Source: Victivallales bacterium (GTDB lineage Bacteria > Verrucomicrobiota > Lentisphaeria > Oligosphaerales > Oligosphaeraceae). From it: DNA of 9,773 nt. Location: positions 1-9,773 of the forward strand of contig CAAGGB010000032.1 of assembly GCA_900769285.1 (NCBI GenBank), written 5' to 3'. The notes beneath the pieces were generated by a model. That model was not told the origin of the DNA and made no database searches. It was given only the letters and a program-made list of their open reading frames with translations. Both the position numbers and the translations under genes were made by a program. Shown one piece after another: positions 1-6,309 of this stretch (positions within the stretch are counted from its first letter, which is position 1; the number at the start of each line of letters is the position of its first letter).

Positions 1-1
1 G

Positions 2-1087
2 GGCATCTCCATCAAGAAGCTCCTTGGCGACGCCCTCCACTACGGCGCCTCCGACCTCCTCCTCACCGTCGGCACCGCGCCCACCATCCGCCTCGACGGA
101 CGCCTCCGCCCCTTCGACATGCCCAGGCTCCTCCCCGGCGACACGCGAAAGCTCCTCTTCTCCGTCCTCAGTTACCAGCAACGCGCCGACTTCGAGCAGA
201 ACCGCGAAATCGACTTCGCGCTGACCATCACCACCAGCCGCGAGGGCGAGCCCAAGCGCACCGAGCGCTTCCGCGTCAACGGCTTCTACCAGCGCGGCGC
301 GGTCGCCGCCGCGTTCCGGCTCATCCCGACGCGCATCCCCAGGCCCGAGGAACTCGGACTGCCGTCCGCCGTCGTCCAGCTCTGCGCCAGGAACCAGGGG
401 CTCATCCTCGTCACCGGCCCCACCGGCTCCGGCAAGTCCACCACGCTCGCCGCCCTCATCGGACACATCAACGCCACCCGTGCCTGCCACGTCATCACCG
501 TCGAGGACCCCATCGAGTTCGTCCACGAGCACAACTACTCCCTCATCGAGCAGCGCGAGGTCCACGCTGACACGCTCTCGTTCGCCAACGCCCTCAAGTA
601 CGTCCTCCGCCAGGACCCCGACGTCATCCTCATCGGCGAGATGCGCGACCCCGAGACCATCGCCACCGCCCTCACCGCCGCCGAGACCGGACACCTCGTC
701 CTCGCCACGCTCCACACCAACGACGCGACCCAGAGCGTCGACCGCATCATCGACGTCTTCCCCGCCGACCGCCAGAACCAGGTCCGCTCACAGCTCGCCG
801 CCTGCCTGGAGGCCGTCATCTCCCAGCGGCTGCTCAAGCGCGCCGACCAGCCCACCGGACGCATCGCCGCGTTCGAGGTCCTCATCGGCACCACCGCCGT
901 CCATGCCATGATCCGCGAACGCAAGACCCACCAGCTGCGCGGCGCCATGGAGAGCTCCGCCGCCGTCGGCATGATCACCATGGAGCGCGCCCTCCAGCAA
1001 CTGCTCCAGGCTGGCAAGATCTCCCAGGCCGACTTCGCCGCCGCCATGCCCGTCAACCTCCCCATCATGACCAACGCCGCCCACTGA
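2..1087 (+). CDS. pilT: Type IV pilus retraction ATPase PilT (5' partial)
   Basis: A cytoplasmic hexameric secretion-type ATPase that powers pilus retraction and twitching motility, judged by close likeness to the PilT family. Base 2 is the first full codon. The 361 visible codons nearly match a full PilT, so only a few N-terminal residues are missing. Visible in order (numbering from base 2): a PAS-like N-domain beginning with an ASDLLL motif; Walker A GPTGSGKSTT (139-148); the Asp box VEDPIEFVH (167-174 region); Walker B with DPDVILIGEMRD (205-216); the His box TGHLVLATLHTND (229-241); and a C-terminal AVHAMIRERKTHQL segment matching the PilT AIRNLIRE region. ASDLLL differs from the usual ASDLHL, and AVHAMIRE from AIRNLIRE. 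The Walker A, Asp and His boxes look intact, so the enzyme should be active. PilU is the main alternative, but the C-terminus reads as PilT. No other pilus gene is in view; a D-aminoacylase gene follows after 32 bp. Confidence 0.95.
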   Translation, partial: GISIKKLLGDALHYGASDLLLTVGTAPTIRLDGRLRPFDMPRLLPGDTRKLLFSVLSYQQRADFEQNREIDFALTITTSREGEPKRTERFRVNGFYQRGAVAAAFRLIPTRIPRPEELGLPSAVVQLCARNQGLILVTGPTGSGKSTTLAALIGHINATRACHVITVEDPIEFVHEHNYSLIEQREVHADTLSFANALKYVLRQDPDVILIGEMRDPETIATALTAAETGHLVLATLHTNDATQSVDRIIDVFPADRQNQVRSQLAACLEAVISQRLLKRADQPTGRIAAFEVLIGTTAVHAMIRERKTHQLRGAMESSAAVGMITMERALQQLLQAGKISQADFAAAMPVNLPIMTNAAH

Positions 1088-1119
1088 ACCACGTTCCCAG
1101 GACAGGAATAGCCACCGCC

Positions 1120-2646
1120 ATGTCACGCCTCGTCATCCTCAACGCCACCCTCTACGACGGCTCCGGACAGCCGTCCTGCCTCGCCGACATCGCCGTCGAC
1201 CCGCCCTTCATCACCGACATCGCCCCCGCCGGGACGCTGGCCACCGGCGGCGCCGCCGTCGTCCTCGATGCCGCCGGCCTCGCCGTCGCCCCCGGCTTCA
1301 TCGACGTCCATGGCCACTCGGACACCATGCTCATCCGCAACCCCTGCGCCCACGCCAAGCTCCTCCAGGGCGTGACCACCGAAATCACCGGCAACTGCGG
1401 CTGCTCCAAGTGCATCGAGGTCATGCCCAAATGGGACTGCGTCGCCGACTACGCCCGCGCCGTCCGCGCCGCGCGGCCCGCCATCAACAGCGCCACACTC
1501 GCCGGACACAACTCCCTCCGCGAGCGCGTCATGGGCTACGAGAACCGACCCGCCACCCAGGCTGAGATGCAGGCCATGCGCGACCTGCTCGCCCGTGCCC
1601 TCGACGAGGGCGCCTGCGGACTCTCCTCCGGACTCTGGTATCTGCCCGGACGCTACGCCCCCACGGAGGAAATCGTCGGCCTCGGCTCCTGCCTTCGCGG
1701 CACCGGCAAGGTCTACGCCACCCATATGCGCTCCGAGGGCGACGGCCTGTTCGAGGCCATCGAGGAGGCCCTCGCCGTCGCCCGCGCCGGCGACGGACGC
1801 CTTCAGGTCAGCCACATCAAGGCCGCGCCGCGCCAGAACTGGCACAAACTGCCCGCGCTCCTCCGCATCATCGAGGACGCCCGCGCCGCAGGACTCCAGG
1901 TCCATGCCGACCGCTATCCCTACATCTACTCCTGCACCGGCCTGCGCATGATTCTCCCCGAGCCCTGGAACTCCATCCCCGACATCCAGGCCTGCCTCCA
2001 GGACCCCGCGCAGGCCGCCCAGGCCGCCGCCGCGCTCGACGGCACCCTCGACGACGAGCAGGACTGGCGGCGCGTCATCGTCACCGACTCCGCCGACTGC
2101 CACCGCCCCTATCTCGGCATGACCCTCCACGACATCGCCGCCGCCATGGGGCTAACCCCCGGACAGGCCACCGTCCGGCTCCTCGCCGAGGCCCGTCCCA
2201 ACGCCGCCTTCGGCAAGATGTCCGAGGACAACCTCAAGGTCATCCTCCGGCAACCCTGGGTCGCCGCCGGCTCCGACGCCGACGCCTATCCCACCGACTA
2301 CTCCTGTGGCCGCGCCCATCCGCGCGCCTTCGGCACCTTCCCGCGCTTCATCCGCATGGCGCGCGAACAGGGAGTCCCCCTCGCCGACGTCATCCGCCGC
2401 CTCACCGCGCTCCCCGCCGACATCTTCGGCCTCGACCGCCGCGGACGACTCGCCACCGGACACTACGCCGACCTCGTCGTCTTCGACGAGCGGACATTCA
2501 GCGACCGCGCGACCTTCGCCGAGCCGCACCGTCCCGCCGTCGGCGTCCGCGCCGTCCTCGTCAACGGCGGCCTGGCGTACAGCTCCGCGCGTCCCGAGGC
2601 CATCGGACGCCATGGCGACTTCCTTGCCGTCCCTAACCGGGGCTGA
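1120..2646 (+). CDS. N-acyl-D-amino-acid deacylase (D-aminoacylase, amidohydrolase superfamily)
   Basis: Predicted to hydrolyse N-acyl-D-amino acids to a free D-amino acid and a carboxylate (COG3653 family, EC 3.5.1.81-like). The 508 residues match the family's usual length. Visible motifs: DVHGHSD with H64 and H66 as metal ligands; the GVTTEITGNCG signature with bridging Cys93; THMRSEG with H202; SHIKA with H232; HADRYPY at 262-268; AAGSDA with the catalytic-type D386; and HPRAFGTFPRF (400-410). The C-terminal FGLDRRGRLATGHYADLVVFD-like strand of the small beta domain is also present. By analogy with the Alcaligenes enzyme these form the full zinc and catalytic set. No signal peptide is seen, so it is likely cytoplasmic. 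The start ATG has a weak AGGA about 12 nt upstream (1104-1107). The residues after the NCG motif are unusually cysteine-rich (C93, C95, C98, C107). Exact acyl and amino acid specificity is not readable; a dipeptide-type amidohydrolase of the same fold is the main alternative. Confidence 0.9.
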   Translation: MSRLVILNATLYDGSGQPSCLADIAVDPPFITDIAPAGTLATGGAAVVLDAAGLAVAPGFIDVHGHSDTMLIRNPCAHAKLLQGVTTEITGNCGCSKCIEVMPKWDCVADYARAVRAARPAINSATLAGHNSLRERVMGYENRPATQAEMQAMRDLLARALDEGACGLSSGLWYLPGRYAPTEEIVGLGSCLRGTGKVYATHMRSEGDGLFEAIEEALAVARAGDGRLQVSHIKAAPRQNWHKLPALLRIIEDARAAGLQVHADRYPYIYSCTGLRMILPEPWNSIPDIQACLQDPAQAAQAAAALDGTLDDEQDWRRVIVTDSADCHRPYLGMTLHDIAAAMGLTPGQATVRLLAEARPNAAFGKMSEDNLKVILRQPWVAAGSDADAYPTDYSCGRAHPRAFGTFPRFIRMAREQGVPLADVIRRLTALPADIFGLDRRGRLATGHYADLVVFDERTFSDRATFAEPHRPAVGVRAVLVNGGLAYSSARPEAIGRHGDFLAVPNRG

Positions 2647-2712
2647 CCTGTCGTCCTGTCCGTCTGCCACCTGTTTGTGCTTCAGCAACGTCTAACCGCA
2701 TCGTCTACCACC

Positions 2713-3897
2713 ATGATCAAGGTTCTCATCTATCTGTTCCCCATTCTCATCAACTTCCTGAGCGGCAGCATGTTCTATGTGACGGCGAACCGCTTCACCG
2801 AGGCCGGCGCGGAGAAGGTCTACGTTTCGTCGACGAGCGCGGCGTGGGCGCTGACGTACTTCATCGGCTCGCTGGTGGTGGGCCGTCTGGTAACGGAGCG
2901 CCGCGCGGTGCCGATGATCATCGCGGCGGCGTTTCTGCTGTCGGCGTTCTCGGGCGCGTTCATCGTCTTCCCGAACGTGTATCTGCAGTTTCTGTGGATT
3001 GCGCTGGTGGGTGCGGCGATGGCCATCTACTGCACGCCGTTCCAGGTGTTCATGAAGCGCATTGGCGGCGGCGCGTCCGGCGTGGTCTACTCGACGGCGA
3101 TGTACACATGGTCGTGGAGCTTCGGCAATGCGCTGGGGCCGTTTGTCTTTGGCTTCCTGCCGAGCTGGCAGAGCGCGTTTGCCATCAACGCGGCCATCGC
3201 GTTCGGCCTGGCGCTGCTCGTCATCTGGACCAACGCCTACCTGAAGCGCCATCAGCCGACCGGTGCCAGTGACACGCAGCCGACTGGCGCCGACGATGGC
3301 GGCCGTGACCTCTACGCGGGACGGCCCGACCTCGCCTGGCTCGGCTGGCTTGGTCTGGCGTTCGGCTTCACGACGCTCTGCCTCATCCGCACGCTCCAGC
3401 AGGACCTCATCATCACCGAGCTGCCCGGCATCGACCCCATGCACCCGGCCATCATGCTGGCGCTCCTCAGCGGCGTCCAGGGCTTCTTCGCCCTCTCCCT
3501 GATGCGCACCAAAACCTGGATGTACTCGCCGTGGCCGAACCTGGCCGCAGGCGTCGTTGGTGTCGTCTCGCTGCTGATGATTGCCCGCGGGCACAGCGCC
3601 GTGACCTTCTACATCGCCTCGACCATCCATGGCTTCTACACGGGCTACTACTACTTCATGCTCGTGTTCCACTCGTTGGTTCATCCGACGCGCAGCGGCA
3701 CCTATGTGGGCATCAACGAGGCGGTTGTCGGTGTGGTGTGCATTGTGGCCTCCGCCGGCGGCGGGATGGTGGCGGATGCGGTTGGCAACCGCAGCACATT
3801 TGCGTTCTGTGCGTTGCTGGTCGCCGTCGTGACGGCTGTCCAGACGGTCGTCCTGGCCGTCACCAGCCGCCGTTTCGCCCGGACATCCATGAGGTAG
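2713..3897 (+). CDS. Major facilitator superfamily (MFS) transporter
   Basis: A predicted 394-residue inner-membrane permease. About twelve hydrophobic segments are visible, near residues 4-22, 42-60, 66-84, 89-108, 124-146, 153-173, 207-226, 246-262, 273-290, 296-318, 331-350 and 361-382. They are split into two halves by a polar central loop (174-206), the usual MFS layout. The loop after helix 2 (GRLVTERRAVP) resembles the basic MFS loop 2-3 motif in a degenerate form. The ATG at 2713 is chosen because it starts directly at MIKVLIYLFP, a typical first helix; an in-frame GTG at 2677 would add a 12-residue polar tail. Neither has a clear ribosome binding site. It follows the D-aminoacylase gene by 66 bp and ends about 70 bp before a terminator. 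It may import that enzyme's substrate or export its product, which is inference only. The central loop carries a small tandem repeat, and codon use is mixed along the gene. Confidence 0.85.
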   Translation: MIKVLIYLFPILINFLSGSMFYVTANRFTEAGAEKVYVSSTSAAWALTYFIGSLVVGRLVTERRAVPMIIAAAFLLSAFSGAFIVFPNVYLQFLWIALVGAAMAIYCTPFQVFMKRIGGGASGVVYSTAMYTWSWSFGNALGPFVFGFLPSWQSAFAINAAIAFGLALLVIWTNAYLKRHQPTGASDTQPTGADDGGRDLYAGRPDLAWLGWLGLAFGFTTLCLIRTLQQDLIITELPGIDPMHPAIMLALLSGVQGFFALSLMRTKTWMYSPWPNLAAGVVGVVSLLMIARGHSAVTFYIASTIHGFYTGYYYFMLVFHSLVHPTRSGTYVGINEAVVGVVCIVASAGGGMVADAVGNRSTFAFCALLVAVVTAVQTVVLAVTSRRFARTSMR

Positions 3898-3929
3898 GCA
3901 ATATCCGCCGCGTGGTCTGCCCCGGTGGC

Positions 3930-3950
3930 GTTCTCGCCGTCGGGCGGAAC
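3930..3950 (+). other. Small bulged hairpin upstream of the terminator
   Basis: GTTC and CGCC (3930-3938, separated by a bulged T at 3934) can pair with GGCG and GAAC (3943-3950) around a GTCG tetraloop. It lies 14 bp before the terminator stem. It has no T tract, so it would at most stabilise the 3' end of the MFS message. Confidence 0.35.
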
Positions 3951-3964
3951 ACGGTCTCTCCTTC

Positions 3965-4008
3965 AAACGCCTCGAAGTGACCCATTCGTCGCCTCGAGGC
4001 GTTTTTTT
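3965..4008 (+). terminator. Rho-independent terminator after the MFS gene
   Basis: The arms AAACGCCTCGA (3965-3975) and TCGAGGCGTTT (3994-4004) are perfectly complementary over 11 bp around an 18-nt loop, and the right arm runs into seven consecutive T residues (4002-4008). It lies 67 bp after the MFS stop codon and would end the upstream transcript. The opposite side has only three A residues, so it should act mainly on + strand transcription. It separates the pilT-side genes from the secreted-protein genes. Confidence 0.85.
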
Positions 4009-4054
4009 GTCTCTGTTGCCGTGTCGGCGGGCACTCCTTGAACCTGAACCAAAG

Positions 4055-4101
4055 AGGAATTTTTGTGCATCCATAGGAATTATCAGGAATTAAAAGGAAT
4101 T
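4055..4101 (+). repeat. Four AGGAATT direct repeats phased at 10 bp
   Basis: Identical 7-mers AGGAATT occur at 4055-4061, 4075-4081, 4085-4091 and 4095-4101. Their starts are spaced 20, 10 and 10 bp, so all four fall on the same face of the helix, with one grid position (4065) unoccupied. I noticed no other AGGAATT in this GC-rich window. They lie about 25-70 bp upstream of the predicted -35 box. This placement suits binding of an activator, or intrinsic curvature from phased AT tracts; either role is inferred. Confidence 0.7.
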
Positions 4102-4124
4102 TTAGTAATATTTCAAAAATCAAT

Positions 4125-4152
4125 TTGCAAATCATTTTACATCAGATATAGT
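4125..4152 (+). promoter_or_regulatory. Predicted sigma70-like promoter for the secreted-protein genes
   Basis: A -35-like TTGCAA (4125-4130) and a -10-like TATAGT (4147-4152) are separated by 16 bp inside the only AT-rich island of the window. Transcription would start near 4159. The -35 box is embedded in the perfect palindrome ATTTGCAAAT (4123-4132), which could be an operator. The upstream phased repeats and the terminator before them support this being the start of a separate transcription unit. The prediction rests on box similarity only. Confidence 0.5.
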
Positions 4153-4170
4153 CAGTGGAGTCGCCGTTGT

Positions 4171-4245
4171 ATGGGGCTTGTCGTCACCATGGTCGCGGCG
4201 GGTCTCAAGGATGAGCAAGCTGTCACGATAAGGAGGAGAGGATGA
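4171..4245 (+). CDS. Possible 24-codon leader ORF overlapping the next start
   Basis: An ATG at 4171, about 12 nt after the predicted transcript start and preceded by GGAG at 4157-4160, opens a 24-codon frame (MGLVVTMVAAGLKDEQ and onward). Its TGA (4243-4245) overlaps the ATG (4242-4244) of the next gene as ATGA. Such an overlap is typical of translational coupling. The peptide resembles nothing I recognise and codes through the downstream Shine-Dalgarno, giving an Arg-rich end that purine-rich RBS sequence would produce by chance. It may be fortuitous. Confidence 0.25.
   Translation: MGLVVTMVAAGLKDEQAVTIRRRG
4230..4238 (+). promoter_or_regulatory. Strong ribosome binding site for the 4242 start
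   Basis: AAGGAGGAG lies just before the ATG at 4242 with about 5 nt between the GGAGG core and the start codon. It is much stronger than anything upstream of the deacylase or MFS genes, and it fixes the start of the 660-residue protein. Confidence 0.8.
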
Positions 4246-6224
4246 GACAGGTGGTGGTTATGCTGATGGTGCTGTCACTAGGAGGACTGACGATGAAGGC
4301 TGGAGCGGAATGGATGTCGCGTGGCGTGTCGTATGTGCGGGAGTGCCTGGAGGCGAGTGCGCGTGGGGAGCGTGCCTTGTCCGTGTATGAGGAGACGGAG
4401 GCGTATCGTAGTCTGCGTCTGCTGGGAGCGTCGTGTCGGGTGTCTGAGCGGGAGGCGGGCGAGGATGTGATGGGGGATAGGCTGCGGGTGTCGCAAGGTC
4501 AGTTGACTGGCCTGGTCACGCCACAGTGGGATGGCGGGTGGTCGTCGGAGGCCGTGGCCGTGAGCGAGCTGTCATCGACGCTGGTGGGTCTGGGGCACTA
4601 TCTGGACTATGCGGGTCTGGCGGGAAGTCGTCTGTCGGAGTCCGGGTACGGGTATCTGCGGCGGTGGTGCCGCGGTGGTGCGCTGAGTGCGCTGAGGTTG
4701 GAGGACGGGAGTGAGCCGCCGCTGCGGCTGGAGCTGTCGTTGCTGCGTCTGCTGAGTCAGCTTTGGCGCACGGGTGGTCTGGAGAGCCGTGAGCGTGAGC
4801 GTGAGCTGGACGCGCTGGCCGCCCGGCTTCGCGGAGAGGTGGAGGCGCGGCTGTCGCTGGGGGAGGGGCGTGGCCTGTACGAGCTGGCGCTGCTGGCGCA
4901 GGGGCTGTGTCTGCTGGGTCGCGGCGACGAGCTGGCGGGGATGGCGCCGCGGTTGCTTCAGGCGCAGCGCGACGATGGCAGTTGGCGCGATGCGGGGCTC
5001 GATGACGCGCAGGGCGTCCTGACGACGTGTGCCGTGTTGCTGGCGCTGCAGGGGCTGACGGCGGAGCCGTCGGCGGGTGAGGTGCAGTGGCGTCAGTTGG
5101 ACTGCCGTGAGTCGGCGTCGGGGCCTGAAGTCGGCGAGGAGGAGGTTTCGACGGTGCTGGAGGCGGGGTATGATGCGGATGAGCCGGCGACGCTGACGCT
5201 GACGGCGTATGATGCGTCAGGCAAGGTGGTGGGTCATCTGTCGGACAGCGTCCAGGCGGGGCGGGTGCAGGTGTGGCATGGCCACTGGCCTCCGGGGGAG
5301 TATGAGGTCTGCGCCCGCCTGTGGCGTCAGCCGTCGGGGACGCTGGCGTCGGAGCGTCGTCGCCGTCTGGTGGTGCGTGGCTGGCATGAGGTGAGCGAGT
5401 TCCGGCTGCTGGACGCGGGCGTGCCGCGGATGCTGCAGGTGGGCGAGGAGGTGACGCTGCGTCCGGATGTCCTGGTGGAGTTTGTCGGCAATGAGGAGTG
5501 CGGTGGCGTGCTGACGGCGGAGCTGGTGACGCCGTCGGGGCGGTCGGCGGTGACGTCCGAGCCGCTGGAGCTGGACAGCGCGTCGCCCTCGCTGGATCGG
5601 GTGTATCATCTGGAGGACATGCCGTATGCGTTCACGGAGGTGGGGTATCATGAGCTGACGCTGACGCTGCGTCTGTCGGATGGTGAGGAGCGTCGTGTCA
5701 CGTCGCTGCTCTATGTGGAGGATGGCCTGGGCGTCCGGCTGGAGAATGCGCTGGAGCCGCTGGTGCTGCCGGTGGATCTGTCGGCGGGCTGGGTTCGTCT
5801 CCGGGTGGGCCTGCAGCGGTCTCAGGCGGAGAGTGGGGTTCCCGCCTCGTTTGCGGAGCTGCCTCCGCAGGAGGCGGACAACCGTCCGGGCGCACGTCCG
5901 GTGTCGCTGACGCTGCGTGGGATTGTGAACGGGCGTGGGCAGACGCTGCTGAGCGGCTGGCTGGTGGTTCGCGCCGACTACGGGCGGTGCGTGGGCGGCG
6001 TGCCGCTGTCCGAAGGGGATGTGTCGCTCTCGGCGCATGAGATCGTCTCGGGGCAGTGCCGCTTCGAGTACTGCTCGGGCGAGAATGGCTTCGAGAGCGT
6101 GACGCCGCTGCGGATTTACGCGGGGATGGCGCATGGTGGCCATATCGAGCAGTTGGACTGCATCGGGGTGATTGAGATGGTGCTGCATGGGGACTGCAGC
6201 GGCGTCATGCAGGCGTCCGAGTGA
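4242..6224 (+). CDS. Secreted alpha-toroid plus beta-sandwich protein, function unknown
   Basis: A 660-residue predicted exported protein with no name I can assign. The signal peptide has a hydrophobic core at residues 4-16 and a likely signal peptidase I site after the AGA at 20-22. Residues about 25-275 are Leu/Ala-rich amphipathic helices carrying two DGxW motifs (QWDGGW ending at W100 and QRDDGSW ending at W248), as in prenyltransferase/squalene-oxidase repeats that build alpha-alpha toroids. Residues about 284-660 look like beta-sandwich domains; one (302-380) has the PGEY...W pattern (P351, G352, Y354, W361). No DxDD cyclase motif and no CGEQ thioester motif are present, so terpene cyclisation or alpha-2-macroglobulin chemistry is unlikely. 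Scattered cysteines in the beta part may form disulfides. A strong RBS fixes the start. It is followed by a larger protein of the same plan after 85 bp, so the two probably work together outside the cytoplasm. Codon use is CTG/CGT-rich, unlike the first two genes. Confidence 0.8.
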   Translation: MRQVVVMLMVLSLGGLTMKAGAEWMSRGVSYVRECLEASARGERALSVYEETEAYRSLRLLGASCRVSEREAGEDVMGDRLRVSQGQLTGLVTPQWDGGWSSEAVAVSELSSTLVGLGHYLDYAGLAGSRLSESGYGYLRRWCRGGALSALRLEDGSEPPLRLELSLLRLLSQLWRTGGLESRERERELDALAARLRGEVEARLSLGEGRGLYELALLAQGLCLLGRGDELAGMAPRLLQAQRDDGSWRDAGLDDAQGVLTTCAVLLALQGLTAEPSAGEVQWRQLDCRESASGPEVGEEEVSTVLEAGYDADEPATLTLTAYDASGKVVGHLSDSVQAGRVQVWHGHWPPGEYEVCARLWRQPSGTLASERRRRLVVRGWHEVSEFRLLDAGVPRMLQVGEEVTLRPDVLVEFVGNEECGGVLTAELVTPSGRSAVTSEPLELDSASPSLDRVYHLEDMPYAFTEVGYHELTLTLRLSDGEERRVTSLLYVEDGLGVRLENALEPLVLPVDLSAGWVRLRVGLQRSQAESGVPASFAELPPQEADNRPGARPVSLTLRGIVNGRGQTLLSGWLVVRADYGRCVGGVPLSEGDVSLSAHEIVSGQCRFEYCSGENGFESVTPLRIYAGMAHGGHIEQLDCIGVIEMVLHGDCSGVMQASE

Positions 6225-6243
6225 GTGTGGTGAGGACAGGGTT

Positions 6244-6267
6244 GGGAACCGGGCGTGTCCGGTTCCC
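6244..6267 (+). other. Perfect hairpin between the two secreted-protein genes
   Basis: GGGAACCGG (6244-6252) and CCGGTTCCC (6259-6267) form a perfect 9-bp stem with a 6-nt loop, 19 nt after the stop of the first gene. No T run follows, so it is not a standard terminator. It could protect the upstream message, set the ratio of the two proteins, or attenuate. Which one is not visible from sequence. Confidence 0.6.
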
Positions 6268-6295
6268 GTTGACGGCAAGGGCGTCTGGCGGCGCT

Positions 6296-6305
6296 GGAGG
6301 AGGAG
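6296..6305 (+). promoter_or_regulatory. Ribosome binding site for the 6310 start
   Basis: The purine-rich GGAGGAGGAG lies immediately upstream of ATG 6310, with a spacing of about 4-7 nt depending on the pairing register. It supports this ATG over the second in-frame ATG at 6328. Confidence 0.75.
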
Positions 6306-6309
6306 AGTC

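Larger units (their letters stand above)
3898..4241 (+). other. Intergenic control region between the two blocks
   Basis: This 344-bp stretch has no convincing full-size gene. In order it holds a GC-rich 3' tail with a small bulged hairpin, an intrinsic terminator, about 45 bp of ordinary sequence, and an AT-rich island (about 4048-4152) with phased AGGAATT repeats and promoter-like boxes. It ends with a roughly 85-nt leader carrying a possible 24-codon ORF and a strong ribosome binding site. The individual elements are listed separately. I see no match to a known riboswitch consensus in the leader. Confidence 0.8.

Noticed and set aside
1123..2130. 335-codon open frame on the - strand
   Set aside because: It is Gly/Ala/Val/Asp-rich reverse complement of NNC-ending codons in the deacylase gene.
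2677..2712. GTG start for the MFS gene 12 codons upstream
   Set aside because: It adds a polar tail before the first helix and has no better RBS than the ATG at 2713.
2692..4074. 460-codon open frame on the - strand opposite the MFS gene
   Set aside because: It is Arg/His/Glu-rich low-complexity protein antisense to a clear membrane protein and runs through the terminator, as expected of a GC-rich shadow frame.
4055..4101. CRISPR array
   Set aside because: The 7-bp repeats with 3-13 bp gaps are far too short for CRISPR repeats and spacers, and no cas genes are present.
4063..4170. GTG-started extension of the leader ORF back to 4063
   Set aside because: It would code through the phased repeats and both promoter boxes, and there is no RBS; only the ATG at 4171 is even marginally plausible.
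4153..4241. Riboswitch in the leader before the 4242 gene
   Set aside because: Only a 5-bp GCTTG/CAAGC pairing was found and no known aptamer consensus is recognisable.
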